The position numbers were made by a program, and so were the translations under genes. The notes below the pieces were generated by a model, which made no database searches, was not told where the DNA came from, and saw only the letters and a list, made by a program, of their open reading frames with translations. DNA of 64,000 nt from an uncultured Clostridia bacterium (GTDB lineage Bacteria; Bacillota; Clostridia; Christensenellales; Aristaeellaceae): positions 5,343 to 69,342 of the forward strand of contig CAKTXR010000013.1 of NCBI GenBank assembly GCA_934631025.1, given 5' to 3'. Below, piece by piece: positions 1 to 8,259 of the stretch; the first letter of the stretch is position 1; every line of letters begins with the position of its first letter.

Positions 1-178
1 GGCACACGATATTGTCGCTGCCGGTGGTGAGCAGAACGACGAACGACACGATGGCCACACCCATGACGAGCAGGCCGAAAAGCTCTCCGCCATGTCCCTG
101 CCTGGGCGGGGGAGAGTTCTTCTTTTTCGAGGTGTTCGGTTTCGTCGTCTTTTTGACGTTCTTCTTCGCGGCAGCCAT
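1..178 (-). CDS. ftsK: DNA translocase FtsK/SpoIIIE, N-terminal fragment (runs off the window)
   Basis: About 59 N-terminal residues are visible on the minus strand. They give a Lys/Thr/Ser/Pro-rich basic leader, then GGELFGLLVMGVAIVSFVVL, which looks like the first transmembrane helix of an FtsK/SpoIIIE translocase. That family has a basic cytoplasmic head, four membrane helices and a C-terminal motor; the motor lies outside the window. The start is fixed by AAGGAGGATTC directly upstream of ATG at 178, and a good promoter lies at 234-262. The protein pumps DNA through the division or sporulation septum. The call rests only on the head and first helix, so another basic membrane protein is possible. 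Confidence 0.6.
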   Translation of the reverse strand, partial: MAAAKKNVKKTTKPNTSKKKNSPPPRQGHGGELFGLLVMGVAIVSFVVLLTTGSDNIVC

Positions 179-233
179 TGAATCCTCCTTCGGGCTGCGT
201 GCGCCTGAGGACGCACCATCCAGCCTTACCTAT

Positions 234-262
234 ATTATACACCCTGTTCTGTAAAGAATCAA
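234..262 (-). promoter_or_regulatory. Promoter of the ftsK-like gene
   Basis: On the minus strand TTGATT (257-262) and TATAAT (234-239) are separated by 17 bp. They lie about 60 bp upstream of the start codon of the ftsK-like gene. Confidence 0.7.
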
Positions 263-385
263 TCATGACATGAAATCCCGCGAACAAATGATTTTGCGCT
301 TTCCCTTGACAAATCCGCGCCGGACGGCTATGGTGAAGGCGGGGAAGGCCAATGCGGAACAGCCTGAGGCCGCGCGGCGGCGAGT

Positions 386-610
386 AAACAGACTTCGGTC
401 TGAAATGATGAAAAACAGAGAACGCGTCTCTGCTCTCGCAGCCCTTGCCTGAAAGCCGGAGAGCTGCGAATCGGCGCGAAAGTCAGCGTAAATTGAAATA
501 AAAACAGAACTCGGTCTATATTTGGGAAAATCCATATGCGGCGGGAGATTTGAACGTACATTTCCCCGAAAATTGAAATTGAAATCATGCAAAAACAGAC
601 CGGAGTCTAA
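386..610. repeat. Three copies of a short palindrome in the divergent ftsK/ydcF region
   Basis: Copies of AAACAGAC-N4-GTCTGTTT lie at 386-405 (AAACAGACTTCGGTCTGAAA), 501-520 and 592-610. The middle copy is diverged and fills the spacer between TTGAAA (493-498) and TATATT (517-522), a possible promoter for the ydcF-like gene. The third copy sits just before the Shine-Dalgarno of that gene. A related palindrome, CAGAGA-N5-TCTCTG, lies at 415-431. Placement in a promoter region suggests an operator. Small hairpins with UUCG-like loops are an alternative. No gene is seen between 263 and 624. Confidence 0.55.
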
Positions 611-624
611 TAAGGAGAAACGAT

Positions 625-1434
625 ATGATGACGGATATTCAGACGGCGGAATGGATCAACATGCTGGGGCGCTTCTGCGGCGCGCGGGATGTGGAATCGC
701 TCACGCGTGCGAGTCTGCGCGAACGGTTCGGCTTTGAGCAGGCGGACGTGCTGGCGCTCTTCGGCGGCAGCATTATCGCGGGCGCGGACGTGCTGGCGCG
801 GGCCATGCGGGAAAACGTCGCCGCGCGCTATGTCATTGTGGGCGGCGAGGGACACACGACCGAGACGCTGCGCCGCGTCGTTCATGCGCGCCGTCCCGAG
901 ATCGAGACGACCGGCCTGCCGGAAGCCGAGGTGTTTTCGCGCTATATGAAGGCGGTCTACAATCTCGCGCCCGACTATATCGAAACGCGCTCCACCAACT
1001 GCGGCAACAACATCACGAATCTGCTCGCTCTGCTGGCGCGCGAGGGGATCGGCGCGCAGCGCGTCATACTCTGTCAGGACGCGACCATGCAGCGGCGCAT
1101 GGACGCGGGGCTGCGCAAATACGCGCCGGACAGCGCGATCGTGAACTACGCGACCTACCGCGCGACGGTCGAAGCGTGCGGCGACCGGCTGGTCTATGAC
1201 GCGCCGATCGACGGTATGTGGACGATCAAGCGCTATGTCAATCTGCTCATGGGCGAAATTCCGCGTCTGCGCGACGATGAAAACGGCTATGGCCCGCGCG
1301 GTAGGGGCTATATCGCGCACACCAACGTGCCGGATGCGGTTGAAGAGGCGTTCGCCGGCCTGCAAGGCGTGTTCGGCGCGGAGACGCGCGCGGCCAATCC
1401 GGCCTACGCATCGGAATCAGTGAAGGGAGAGTGA
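625..1434 (+). CDS. ydcF: YdcF-like DUF218 domain protein (ElyC/SanA/YdcF family)
   Basis: This 269-residue cytoplasmic protein matches Escherichia coli YdcF along its whole length as I recall it (266 residues). Shared signatures are VGGEGHTTET, the STNCGNN block, QDATMQRRM, a WTIKRYVNLLMGEIPRLRDD stretch and GYGPRGRGYIAH. YdcF binds S-adenosylmethionine in published structural work, but its reaction is not established. No signal peptide is present, unlike SanA and ElyC. The ribosome site AAGGAG (612-617) fits ATG 625 or the adjacent ATG 628. The next gene starts 6 nt after the stop, so the two are co-transcribed. A short palindrome lies just upstream. Confidence 0.88.
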   Translation: MMTDIQTAEWINMLGRFCGARDVESLTRASLRERFGFEQADVLALFGGSIIAGADVLARAMRENVAARYVIVGGEGHTTETLRRVVHARRPEIETTGLPEAEVFSRYMKAVYNLAPDYIETRSTNCGNNITNLLALLAREGIGAQRVILCQDATMQRRMDAGLRKYAPDSAIVNYATYRATVEACGDRLVYDAPIDGMWTIKRYVNLLMGEIPRLRDDENGYGPRGRGYIAHTNVPDAVEEAFAGLQGVFGAETRAANPAYASESVKGE

Positions 1435-1440
1435 ACCGCC

Positions 1441-1827
1441 ATGCCGCTTTCCGTCGCGGAAATCGCATTCTTTGAGGCGCATCCGAACGCGCTTCCTATT
1501 TATAAGGCCTTTGCGCAGGCCGTCGGTTCGTGGGAGGGCGTTGCCGTGCGCGTTCAAAAGACGCAGATTACTTTTTCGAGCCGCCATGTGTTCGCCTGCG
1601 TGTCCTTCCTGCGCGCGCGCAAAAAGGCCGCCATGCCGCCTATTTTCCTCACGCTGTCACTGGGTCTGCCCGCGCCGCTCGAGTCGTCGCGCCTTGACGG
1701 GGTAGTTGAGCCATATCCCGGGCGCTGGACGAACCACATTGTCGTCGCTTCGGTTGAGGAAATCGACTCAGAGCTGCTCGGCTGGGCGAGCGAAGCCCGC
1801 TTTTTTGCAGAATTGAAGGGGCGCTGA
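1441..1827 (+). CDS. DUF5655 domain protein
   Basis: This is a 128-residue soluble protein with features I associate with DUF5655: a ITFSSRHVFACVSFL strand pair, a LTLSLGLP turn, the PGRWTNHIVV motif and an acidic DIDSELLGW helix near the end. The family is uncharacterised and is often found as a single domain or fused to restriction-like proteins. It starts 6 nt after the YdcF-like gene with AGGGAG at a good distance, so it is probably the second gene of a two-gene operon. No catalytic residues can be named. Confidence 0.75.
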   Translation: MPLSVAEIAFFEAHPNALPIYKAFAQAVGSWEGVAVRVQKTQITFSSRHVFACVSFLRARKKAAMPPIFLTLSLGLPAPLESSRLDGVVEPYPGRWTNHIVVASVEEIDSELLGWASEARFFAELKGR

Positions 1828-1849
1828 CGCAAATTTGGCATAAAATTGC

Positions 1850-1877
1850 TTGCAAAACGGGAAGAATATGTTATAAT
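1850..1877 (+). promoter_or_regulatory. Promoter of the 5'-nucleotidase gene
   Basis: TTGCAA (1850-1855) and TATAAT (1872-1877) are separated by 16 bp and lie 70 bp before the start codon. Confidence 0.7.
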
Positions 1878-1946
1878 ATGGTTGAATGCGTGCGAATACA
1901 GAATGAACCGCGCGCAAATAACGCTCTATAAGGAGGATACTCAACC

Positions 1947-3605
1947 ATGAAGAAGCTGCTTGCCTGTTTCCTTGCGCTGACCCTCTTGCTGATCGCGCCG
2001 GCCCTTGCGGAGGAAACCGCGCCGGTCTTTCAGCAGGACGTCGTGATCCTCTTCACCAGCGACGTCCATTGCGGCGTCGAATCGAACTTTGGCTATGCGG
2101 GGCTGGCGCTCGTGCGCGACGCGTATGAGCGGGCCGGCAATCATGTGCTGCTCGTTGACAACGGCGATTCCATACAGGGCGAGCCGGTGGGCACGATGAC
2201 CAGCGGCGAGGCGAACGTGAAGCTCATGAACGCTGTGGGCTACGACATCGCCACGATGGGCAATCATGAATTTGATTACGGCATGGATCGCTTTTTCGCG
2301 CTGACGAAAATGGCGGATTTCCCGTATATCAGCTGCAATTTCAACAAGGACGGCGAGCTGCAATTCGCGCCTTACGTCATCAAGGAGTTCGACGGCGTGA
2401 AGATCGCCTTCGTCGGTATCAGCACGCCAAAGACGCTGACCTCCTCCACGCCCAAGTACTTCCAGGATGAAAACGGCAATTTCATCTACGGCTTCTTTGA
2501 GGATGAGACGGGCGAGAAGCTCTATGCCGCCGTTCAGAAGGCTGTGGACGACGCGCGCGCCGAGGGCGCTCAGTTCGTGATCGCCATGGCACATCTGGGC
2601 AATGAGGACGAGTGCAAGCCCTACACCTACGCCGACGTGATCGCCAACACCACCGGCATCAACGCCATGCTCGACGGCCACAGCCACGACACCAATCATG
2701 TCGAGATGCGCAACAAGGACGGCGAAACCGTGCTGCGTCAGGGCTGCGGCACCAAGATGCAGGGCATAGGCTATCTGAAGATCGCCGCCGAGGACGGCGC
2801 GATGGATGCGGGCGTTATGCTCTGGAACTGCGCGGATTTCAACGCGACCGAGCTGTATAATCTCGATACCGACGTGACGAAGGCCGTTTCCGAGGCCACC
2901 GACGAACTGAACGCTGCGCTGGCCGAGGTCGTCGCGAAAACCGACGTGGATCTGACTATCAACGATCCCACCGCCGCGAAGGACGACGGCTCGCCCGTGC
3001 GCATCATCCGTAACGCCGAGACGAATCTGGGCGACCTGTGCGCCGACGCGTATCGCTATGTGTCGGGCGCGGACGTGGCATTCGTCAACGGCGGCGGTAT
3101 CCGCGTGAGCATCAAGGCGGGCGACATCACCCGCAACGACATCCTGAAGGTGCATCCCTTCGGCAATGCGCTGTGCGTCTGCGAGGCGACCGGCCAGCAG
3201 ATCCTCGACGCGCTCGAGCTGAGCGTCAGCTCGATGCCCGGCGAATACGGCGGCTTCCTGCAGGTGTCCGGATTGACCTTCGAGGTGGACACGAGCATCC
3301 CGTCCGGCGTGAAGCGCGATGAGAAGAATATGTTCGTGGGCGTGGAGGGCGACCGCCGCGTCTCGAATGTGCTCGTCGGCGGCGAGCCGATCGATCCCGA
3401 AAAGACCTACACCGTCGCCTCGCACAACTATCTGCTGCATAACGGCGGCGACGGCTACACCATCTTCCAGAACTGCACCTTCACGCAGGAGAGCGTCATG
3501 CTGGACAATCAGGTGCTGCTCACCTACATCACCGAGGGCCTGAACGGCGTGGTCGGCGAGCAGTACGCCAATCCCTACGGCGAGGGTCGCATTACCGCCA
3601 GGTAA
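1947..3605 (+). CDS. Secreted 5'-nucleotidase / 2',3'-cyclic phosphodiesterase (UshA/YfkN-type)
   Basis: The 552-residue protein starts with a signal peptide (MKKLLACFLALTLLLIAPALA) and so acts outside the membrane. The metallophosphoesterase domain shows the metal-binding signatures TSDVHCG, DNGDSIQG, GNHEFDYG, MAHLG and GHSHDT. The C-terminal 5'-nucleotidase domain follows, with FVNGGGIRVSIKAGDI and the substrate-stacking region NYLLHNGGDGY. The family hydrolyses extracellular nucleotides or UDP-sugars to salvageable nucleosides. No sortase motif or C-terminal anchor is seen, so the protein is released or only loosely attached. It is monocistronic, with its own promoter (1850-1877) and terminator (3621-3656). 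AAGGAGGA precedes the ATG. Confidence 0.92.
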   Translation: MKKLLACFLALTLLLIAPALAEETAPVFQQDVVILFTSDVHCGVESNFGYAGLALVRDAYERAGNHVLLVDNGDSIQGEPVGTMTSGEANVKLMNAVGYDIATMGNHEFDYGMDRFFALTKMADFPYISCNFNKDGELQFAPYVIKEFDGVKIAFVGISTPKTLTSSTPKYFQDENGNFIYGFFEDETGEKLYAAVQKAVDDARAEGAQFVIAMAHLGNEDECKPYTYADVIANTTGINAMLDGHSHDTNHVEMRNKDGETVLRQGCGTKMQGIGYLKIAAEDGAMDAGVMLWNCADFNATELYNLDTDVTKAVSEATDELNAALAEVVAKTDVDLTINDPTAAKDDGSPVRIIRNAETNLGDLCADAYRYVSGADVAFVNGGGIRVSIKAGDITRNDILKVHPFGNALCVCEATGQQILDALELSVSSMPGEYGGFLQVSGLTFEVDTSIPSGVKRDEKNMFVGVEGDRRVSNVLVGGEPIDPEKTYTVASHNYLLHNGGDGYTIFQNCTFTQESVMLDNQVLLTYITEGLNGVVGEQYANPYGEGRITAR

Positions 3606-3620
3606 GCTTTATCGCAAAGA

Positions 3621-3656
3621 AGAGGAATCCGGCAGGCGCTGTCGGGTTCCTCTTTT
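3621..3656 (+). terminator. Rho-independent terminator after the 5'-nucleotidase gene
   Basis: A 15-bp stem with a few G-U pairs runs from AGAGGAATCC to GGTTCCTCT and ends in TTTT. Confidence 0.85.
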
Positions 3657-3700
3657 ATCGCGGCGTTTTCGCTCCGCGGTTTGTCGGCAGGCGTTTGTCC

Positions 3701-4375
3701 GCGCTGACGCGGCGATGCGCTGTCGCCTGTCATATGGATGTGAATTGTGCGCCGGCGAAATGTCGCTGCCTGCCGGATATAGACCGGCACAGGCCGTCGT
3801 GCGCGCGGGGGGAGGTCTGCGGGGCGCAGGGGGGAGGACGCGGCGCGTTCGTTTCTGCTGGAATGCTTTGCGTTCGGATCACGCCTGCTGTTTGACGCGA
3901 GCGCCAAACAGAGGCGGCTTGCGCGAGCGCCAAACAGAGGCGGCTTGCGCGATGTTCCGTTCCTATTCCGCGCGGGTCGAGATCGCCTTGGTGCGTTCTC
4001 GAAGGACGTGCGGTTATCGGACTTTATGGTTTCACTTCGGGATTGAACGTTTCTTATGGGCGATCACGACGGAGTTCCCTAACGCGTTTCCCGACATAAG
4101 TTCCCCCGACAAGTTCCCGCCGGAGACCCCGAAGAAGTCCAAGAGGCGGCCGGAAAGCCTCCTGGGGGGGAGAACAAGCCTTGAACAGAAGTCATATCAT
4201 TGCGCCGTGATCCGTAATGCCGATGCCGTGCGTTGAAATCGAGTCGCGAGCCGGTCATGTCCCTCTGGTGAAGTGATTGCACATTCGCGGCGGTACCGCA
4301 GGGAGAACGCTGGGGGCTGAGATGTGGAAGCTGCACAGCGGCCGCCCCAGACTGTGCCAAAGAGCCGTTGGCTCT
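3701..4375 (-). repeat. Dispersed decayed repeat R1, copy 1 (reverse orientation)
   Basis: The reverse complement of this stretch is recognisably the same sequence as 7526-8062. Matching blocks in order include GTCTGGGGCGGCCGC, a run reading CTTCCACAT.TCAGCCC, GGTTATCGG, GATCACGCCTGCTGTTTGACGC (copy 1 strand), TGAATTGTGCGCCGGCG and GCGCTGACGCGGCGATGCG. Copy 2 lacks roughly 150-200 bp of the middle. Inside copy 1 a 26-bp unit is tandemly duplicated exactly (3901-3926 and 3927-3952). Open frames in it have no codon signature and no ribosome site. I see no transposase or clear terminal inverted repeats. No gene is seen in 3657-4624. Confidence 0.7.
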
Positions 4376-4615
4376 CTTCATTGGATTCGCAGCAAAGTAC
4401 CTTTTTGCAAAGCCTTGCAATAATCGCTATCCCTGAACAGCCGCGCCTGCGCCCCGCAATACTCGGGTACACGGAAAGACCCTGCCGGCTCCAATTTATG
4501 GCCGGCAGGGTCGGGCTGTATAGCGATGTTATCTATGCGTACCAACGTCCAGACTCAAGCCGCCCCCAAGCGGCGAAGAGTCGGGTTGCATGCGCGAAGC
4601 GGAGTGGCCGCGGGT
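4376..4615 (+). repeat. Dispersed decayed repeat R2, copy 1
   Basis: This stretch matches 23825-24235. Shared blocks are CAGCAAAGTAC (CGGCAAAGTAC), TTGCAATAA, ACTCGGGTACACGGAAAGAC, GGCTCCAATTTATGGCCGG and AAGCCGCCCCCAAGCGGCG. A perfect 12-bp stem, GACCCTGCCGGC (4478-4489) with GCCGGCAGGGTC (4501-4512), encloses an 11-nt loop. The other copy has partly changed arms. It directly abuts R1 copy 1 and ends just short of the stop codon of the convergent heat-shock gene. Confidence 0.65.
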
Positions 4616-4624
4616 ACTGCCCGC

Positions 4625-5053
4625 TTACGCGATTTCGATGCGGCGATGGGTTTCCTTGGGCGCTTCAACCTGCTTGGGCAGGGTCAGCGTCAGCACGCCG
4701 TTTTCGTAGGCGGCGGTGATGTCCTCCTTGCGGATGCCCTCCACGTTGAAGGAGCGGCTCGCCTTGCCGGTGCGGCGCTCACGCATGATGTAGCCGTTCT
4801 CCGCCTTTTCCTCAACGTTTTCGGCCTTCTCGGCGCTGATCGTCAGCACATCCTCGTTCAGATCAACGTGAATGTTCTCACGCGCCACGCCCGGCAGATC
4901 GGCCTCGATCATGTAGGCGTCACCCTTGTCCTGAACGTCCACGCGGAACGACTCGTTCTGCGCATCCCCAAAGAACGAACGGAAGAAATTGTCGGCGAAA
5001 GTGTCATACGGACGAGTGCTCATAGCAGCGCGATACGGAATCATGGTCATCAT
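4625..5053 (-). CDS. hsp20: Small heat-shock protein Hsp20 (alpha-crystallin domain)
   Basis: This 142-residue ATP-independent chaperone holds unfolding proteins for DnaK. The alpha-crystallin domain occupies about residues 35-140, with EADLPGVARENIHVDL, VLTISAEK, a SRSFNVEGIRKEDITAAYENGVLTLTLPK core and a C-terminal RRIEIA tail containing the IxI-type oligomerisation motif. The N-terminal arm has Phe-rich DTFADNFFRSFFGD. The ribosome site AAGGAGG precedes the ATGATGACC start. The promoter at 5152-5180 overlaps a CtsR-type box, so heat induction through CtsR is expected. It is monocistronic. A second Hsp20 gene lies at 10388. Confidence 0.92.
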   Translation of the reverse strand: MMTMIPYRAAMSTRPYDTFADNFFRSFFGDAQNESFRVDVQDKGDAYMIEADLPGVARENIHVDLNEDVLTISAEKAENVEEKAENGYIMRERRTGKASRSFNVEGIRKEDITAAYENGVLTLTLPKQVEAPKETHRRIEIA

Positions 5054-5151
5054 AATAAAGCCTCCTTGAAGGTTGGTTGTTATTCAATCGTTCAATCCGT
5101 TCCTCCGGCTCAGGTTCCTTTCTCTGAACCCTTCCCCCTTGGAACATCTTT

Positions 5152-5181
5152 AGTATAAATAAAAGGTCAAAGAAAGTCAAT
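5152..5181 (-). promoter_or_regulatory. Hsp20 promoter overlapped by a CtsR-type box
   Basis: On the minus strand TTGACT (5175-5180) and TATACT (5152-5157) are 17 bp apart. Read on the plus strand, 5165-5181 is GGTCAAA-GAA-AGTCAAT. This fits the CtsR consensus RGTCAAA-NAN-RGTCAAA with one mismatch at the last base. The box covers the -35 and part of the spacer, where a bound repressor would block polymerase. The ctsR gene is not in this window. Confidence 0.72.
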
Positions 5182-5189
5182 AGATATTT

Positions 5190-5640
5190 TTTACTTTAAC
5201 TGACCTTTAACAATTTCCAGTATGGAGAGCGAATCGTTGCCTGTATAGGGGAGTGTTCCCGCCGCAGAAAGCGTTTCATAAGCCCGTTGGTTTATGCACT
5301 CGACCGTGCGGATTGCATAACGCCGCGTGCATGGGCGGCTCCGGCCCGATCGAGACGCGCTGTGCGGCCATGCGCCTTTCTGACGGCTGTTCACGGCTTA
5401 TGCGTGCCGCGCCGCCCAGCCGTGCCGACGAATGGGCCGTTTCTGTTCTCACCGCCGCCCGCATATCAACCCCGCTGCCTACACTCGAATAGTCCGCGCC
5501 AACCTTTCGCAGCGCACATCCTCCGACGAAATCGCTTCTTGCGTATCACATCGCCGCACCGCGCGCCAACTCCCCCGCATTTCTCTCGAACGGTTCACGC
5601 CAACTTTCCACCTCCCACATCCTCCCGCCGTCCGAAATAG
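5190..5640. other. Intergenic region without a recognisable gene
   Basis: This 450-bp gap lies between the divergent hsp20 and pepF genes. It has no ribosome site followed by a protein-like frame, and no hairpin or match to the R1 and R2 repeats that I could find. Confidence 0.5.
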
Positions 5641-5643
5641 TGC

Positions 5644-5672
5644 TTGAGCAAACGCGCGCTTTCTGCTATAAT
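5644..5672 (+). promoter_or_regulatory. Promoter of pepF
   Basis: TTGAGC (5644-5649) and TATAAT (5667-5672) are 17 bp apart, about 45 bp before the start codon. Confidence 0.75.
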
Positions 5673-5718
5673 AGGAAAAGAATAACAGGGCGCAAGCCCT
5701 CCGATAGAGAAAGAAGGA

Positions 5719-7488
5719 ATGACTATGAACGGCGAATGGTCGCTGGACGTTTTGTACAAGGGCTATGACGACCCGAAGTTTGCCGAGGATATGGCGGCGT
5801 TTGACGCGGCGTGCGCGCGCATGAACGAGCTGGCCGCCGCGCTGGACGGCATGGAGCCGGCGAAAGCGCTGCACGAAATCATTCTGGCCATGGAGGATCT
5901 CAACCGGCTGGCCAGCAATCTCATGATCTTTGCCGAGCTGAAGCAGTCGGTCAACACGCGCGATAACGAGAGCGCTTCGATCTCCGGCCAGCTGATGGCC
6001 AAGCTGAGCGCCATCGCCGCCGCGCGGACCAGGATGAAGGCCTATATCGCCGCGCAGAAGGAACTGGATCAGCTCATCGCCGCCGATCCGCTGCTGACCG
6101 ACTATAAGTACCTGCTCACCACCATCCGCGAGGACAGCAAATATCTGCTCTCCGAGCGCGAGGAGGAGATCATGGCGCGGATGTCGATCTCCGGCGCAGA
6201 CGCGTGGAGCGAGCTGCAAAATGTGCTCACGTCCTCCGTGCCCGTCGCCTATAACGGCGAGACGACCAACCTCTCCGCCATCCGCAATCTGGCCTATGAT
6301 CCCGATTCCGCCGTGCGCAAATCGGCCTATGAGGCGGAGCTGGGCTGCTACGATCGCATTGCCGATTCCGTGGCCTACTCGCTCAACAGCATCAAGCTGC
6401 AGGTCATCAACGAGTGCGAGCTGCGCGGCTTCGCGTCTCCGCTGGAAAAGACCGTACACGACGCGGCCATGAAGATGGAAACGCTCGACGCGCTCATGAG
6501 CGCCATCGACGAGGAGTTGCCCGCTTTCCACAAGTATTTGCGCGTGAAGGCCAGGGCGCTGGGGCATGAGGGCGGCCTGCCGTGGTACGATCTGTTCGCG
6601 CCCATGGGCAAGAGCGGCAAAAAGTACACGGTGGATGAGGCGCGTGATTATCTGCTCAATCTGTTCGCCGGCTTCGACAAGTCGCTCCACGATATGGTCG
6701 AGCGCGCGTTTAAGGAGGAGTGGATCGACTTCTATCCGCGCTCGGGCAAGTCCGGCGGCGCGTTCTGCGCGGCGCTGCCCTGCCAGAAGGAGAGCCGCAT
6801 CCTCACCAACTTCGACGGCAGCTTCAGCGACATCGTGACGCTGGCGCACGAGCTGGGTCACGCTTTCCACGGCCAGAATATCTTCACGCACCGCATCATG
6901 AATATGGACTATTCCATGCCCGTGGCCGAAACCGCATCCACGTTCAACGAGAACGTCGTCATGAACGCGGCCATCTCCGCGGCGCAGAGCAGGGAAGAGA
7001 AGATCGCGCTCATCGAGGGCCAGCTGAGCGACGCCTGCCAGATCATCTGCGATATTTACTCGCGCTATCTGTTCGAGAGCGCCGTGTTCGCCGAGCGCAA
7101 GGAAAAGTTCATGTCCGCGGACGATCTGTGCGCCATGATGCTGGACGCGCAGAAGAAGGCCTATGGCGACGGGCTGGATCATAACGTGCTGCATCCCTAT
7201 ATGTGGGTGTGCAAGTCGCATTACTATTCCGGCGGTACGAGCTTCTATAACTTCCCCTACGCGTTCGGCGGGCTGTTCGCGCGCGGACTGTACGCGCAGT
7301 ACCGGCAGGAGGGCGCGGCGTTCGTTGAGAAGTATAAGAAGCTGCTCAACGCCACTACGGTCATGAGCGTCGAGGACACTGCGAAGATCGCGGGCATCGA
7401 CCTCACCGATAAGGCGTTCTGGAAGCAGGGCCTGCGCTCCTTCGCCGAGGAGATCGACGAGTTCTGCGCGCTTGTTGAAGCGAAATAA
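5719..7488 (+). CDS. pepF: M3 family oligoendopeptidase F
   Basis: This 589-residue cytoplasmic zinc metallopeptidase cleaves short peptides inside the cell. The helical N-terminal half is typical of the M3B family. The catalytic site is LAHELGHAFH (zinc ligands His377 and His381, catalytic Glu378). A downstream PVAETASTFNE segment supplies the likely third ligand, Glu404. The conserved HPYMWVCKSHYYSGGTSFYN and FPYAFGGLFA segments that line the active-site channel are present. Length is close to the usual 560-600 residues. AAGAAGG at 5711-5717 is better spaced for ATG 5725, so the true start may be two codons downstream. It is monocistronic. Confidence 0.93.
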   Translation: MTMNGEWSLDVLYKGYDDPKFAEDMAAFDAACARMNELAAALDGMEPAKALHEIILAMEDLNRLASNLMIFAELKQSVNTRDNESASISGQLMAKLSAIAAARTRMKAYIAAQKELDQLIAADPLLTDYKYLLTTIREDSKYLLSEREEEIMARMSISGADAWSELQNVLTSSVPVAYNGETTNLSAIRNLAYDPDSAVRKSAYEAELGCYDRIADSVAYSLNSIKLQVINECELRGFASPLEKTVHDAAMKMETLDALMSAIDEELPAFHKYLRVKARALGHEGGLPWYDLFAPMGKSGKKYTVDEARDYLLNLFAGFDKSLHDMVERAFKEEWIDFYPRSGKSGGAFCAALPCQKESRILTNFDGSFSDIVTLAHELGHAFHGQNIFTHRIMNMDYSMPVAETASTFNENVVMNAAISAAQSREEKIALIEGQLSDACQIICDIYSRYLFESAVFAERKEKFMSADDLCAMMLDAQKKAYGDGLDHNVLHPYMWVCKSHYYSGGTSFYNFPYAFGGLFARGLYAQYRQEGAAFVEKYKKLLNATTVMSVEDTAKIAGIDLTDKAFWKQGLRSFAEEIDEFCALVEAK

Positions 7489-7525
7489 CGCCGGAATAAC
7501 GTACTATCCCAACCCCGCCGCAGCG

Positions 7526-8062
7526 TGAAGAGAGTCCAGTGAGGCGGCAGTGCCGCTTCCACATTCGACTCTTTGGCGCAGTCTGGGGCGGCCGCAGTGC
7601 GGCTTCCACATTTCAGCCCCAGCGTACTCCCAGCGGTATCATACCAAAAAAGCAGTCCATATCAAAAGGAACGCCACCCAATCACGGCGTTCCTTTTCGT
7701 ATAGCCGACCCCGCAAAAACTCCGGTCGTAACCCCGTCGAGATCGCCTGCCATAAACATACAAGCCCCAAGTGAACCCACAAAACCCGATAACCATAAAA
7801 CGATATGAAAACGCACTGACAGGCGATCCCGACCCTCACGGAATAGAAATGCAACACATCGCAAGCCGTCCTGTTTGGCGCTATGCGTCAAACAGCAGGC
7901 GTGATCCCACCGCCAAGCGCCGCAACAGAAACGGCCCGCCCCGCCGCCAGATATGCGCGCACGGCGGCCCGTGCCGGAGCTAAAACCGGCCAAACGCCGC
8001 GCCGCGCCGGCGCACAATTCACTAACATATAATGGAAAATCGACGCATCGCCGCGTCAGCGC
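7526..8062 (+). repeat. Dispersed decayed repeat R1, copy 2
   Basis: This is the forward copy of the element described at 3701-4375, with a deletion in the middle. It also duplicates its own first block: CTTCCACATT with flanking GC-rich sequence occurs at about 7550 and again at about 7602. The stretch fills the 770-bp gap between pepF and the secreted protein gene at 8260. No protein-coding gene is evident in 7489-8259. Confidence 0.7.
7664..7697. terminator. Strong terminator hairpin downstream of pepF, inside R1
   Basis: AAAAGGAACGCC (7664-7675) pairs perfectly with GGCGTTCCTTTT (7686-7697) around a 10-nt loop. With T runs on both strands it could stop transcription in either direction. 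It is 175 bp downstream of pepF. Confidence 0.75.
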
Positions 8063-8259
8063 GGAACCACGCTCGACCGCCCGCCACGCCGCCCTCCCAC
8101 AAGAGAAAAGACTGTCAGAACCGCCGCGGCCGCATATTTTCTACGCCATCCGCTCAAAATATTTCCACTTTTTGCACCAATCCGGAAAATTCCGGAACAC
8201 CGCCGCAAAACGCCGCGTCTAAAAAATATCAATCGATCATGAAAGGAATGAATTGAACC

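Noticed and set aside
3715..4236. A 173-codon frame in the R1 repeat, with a partly similar frame at 7682-8017 (minus)
   Set aside because: The similarity between the two translations follows from the DNA repeat. Both are rich in Arg, Cys and Ala, lack ribosome sites and contain no domain-like pattern.
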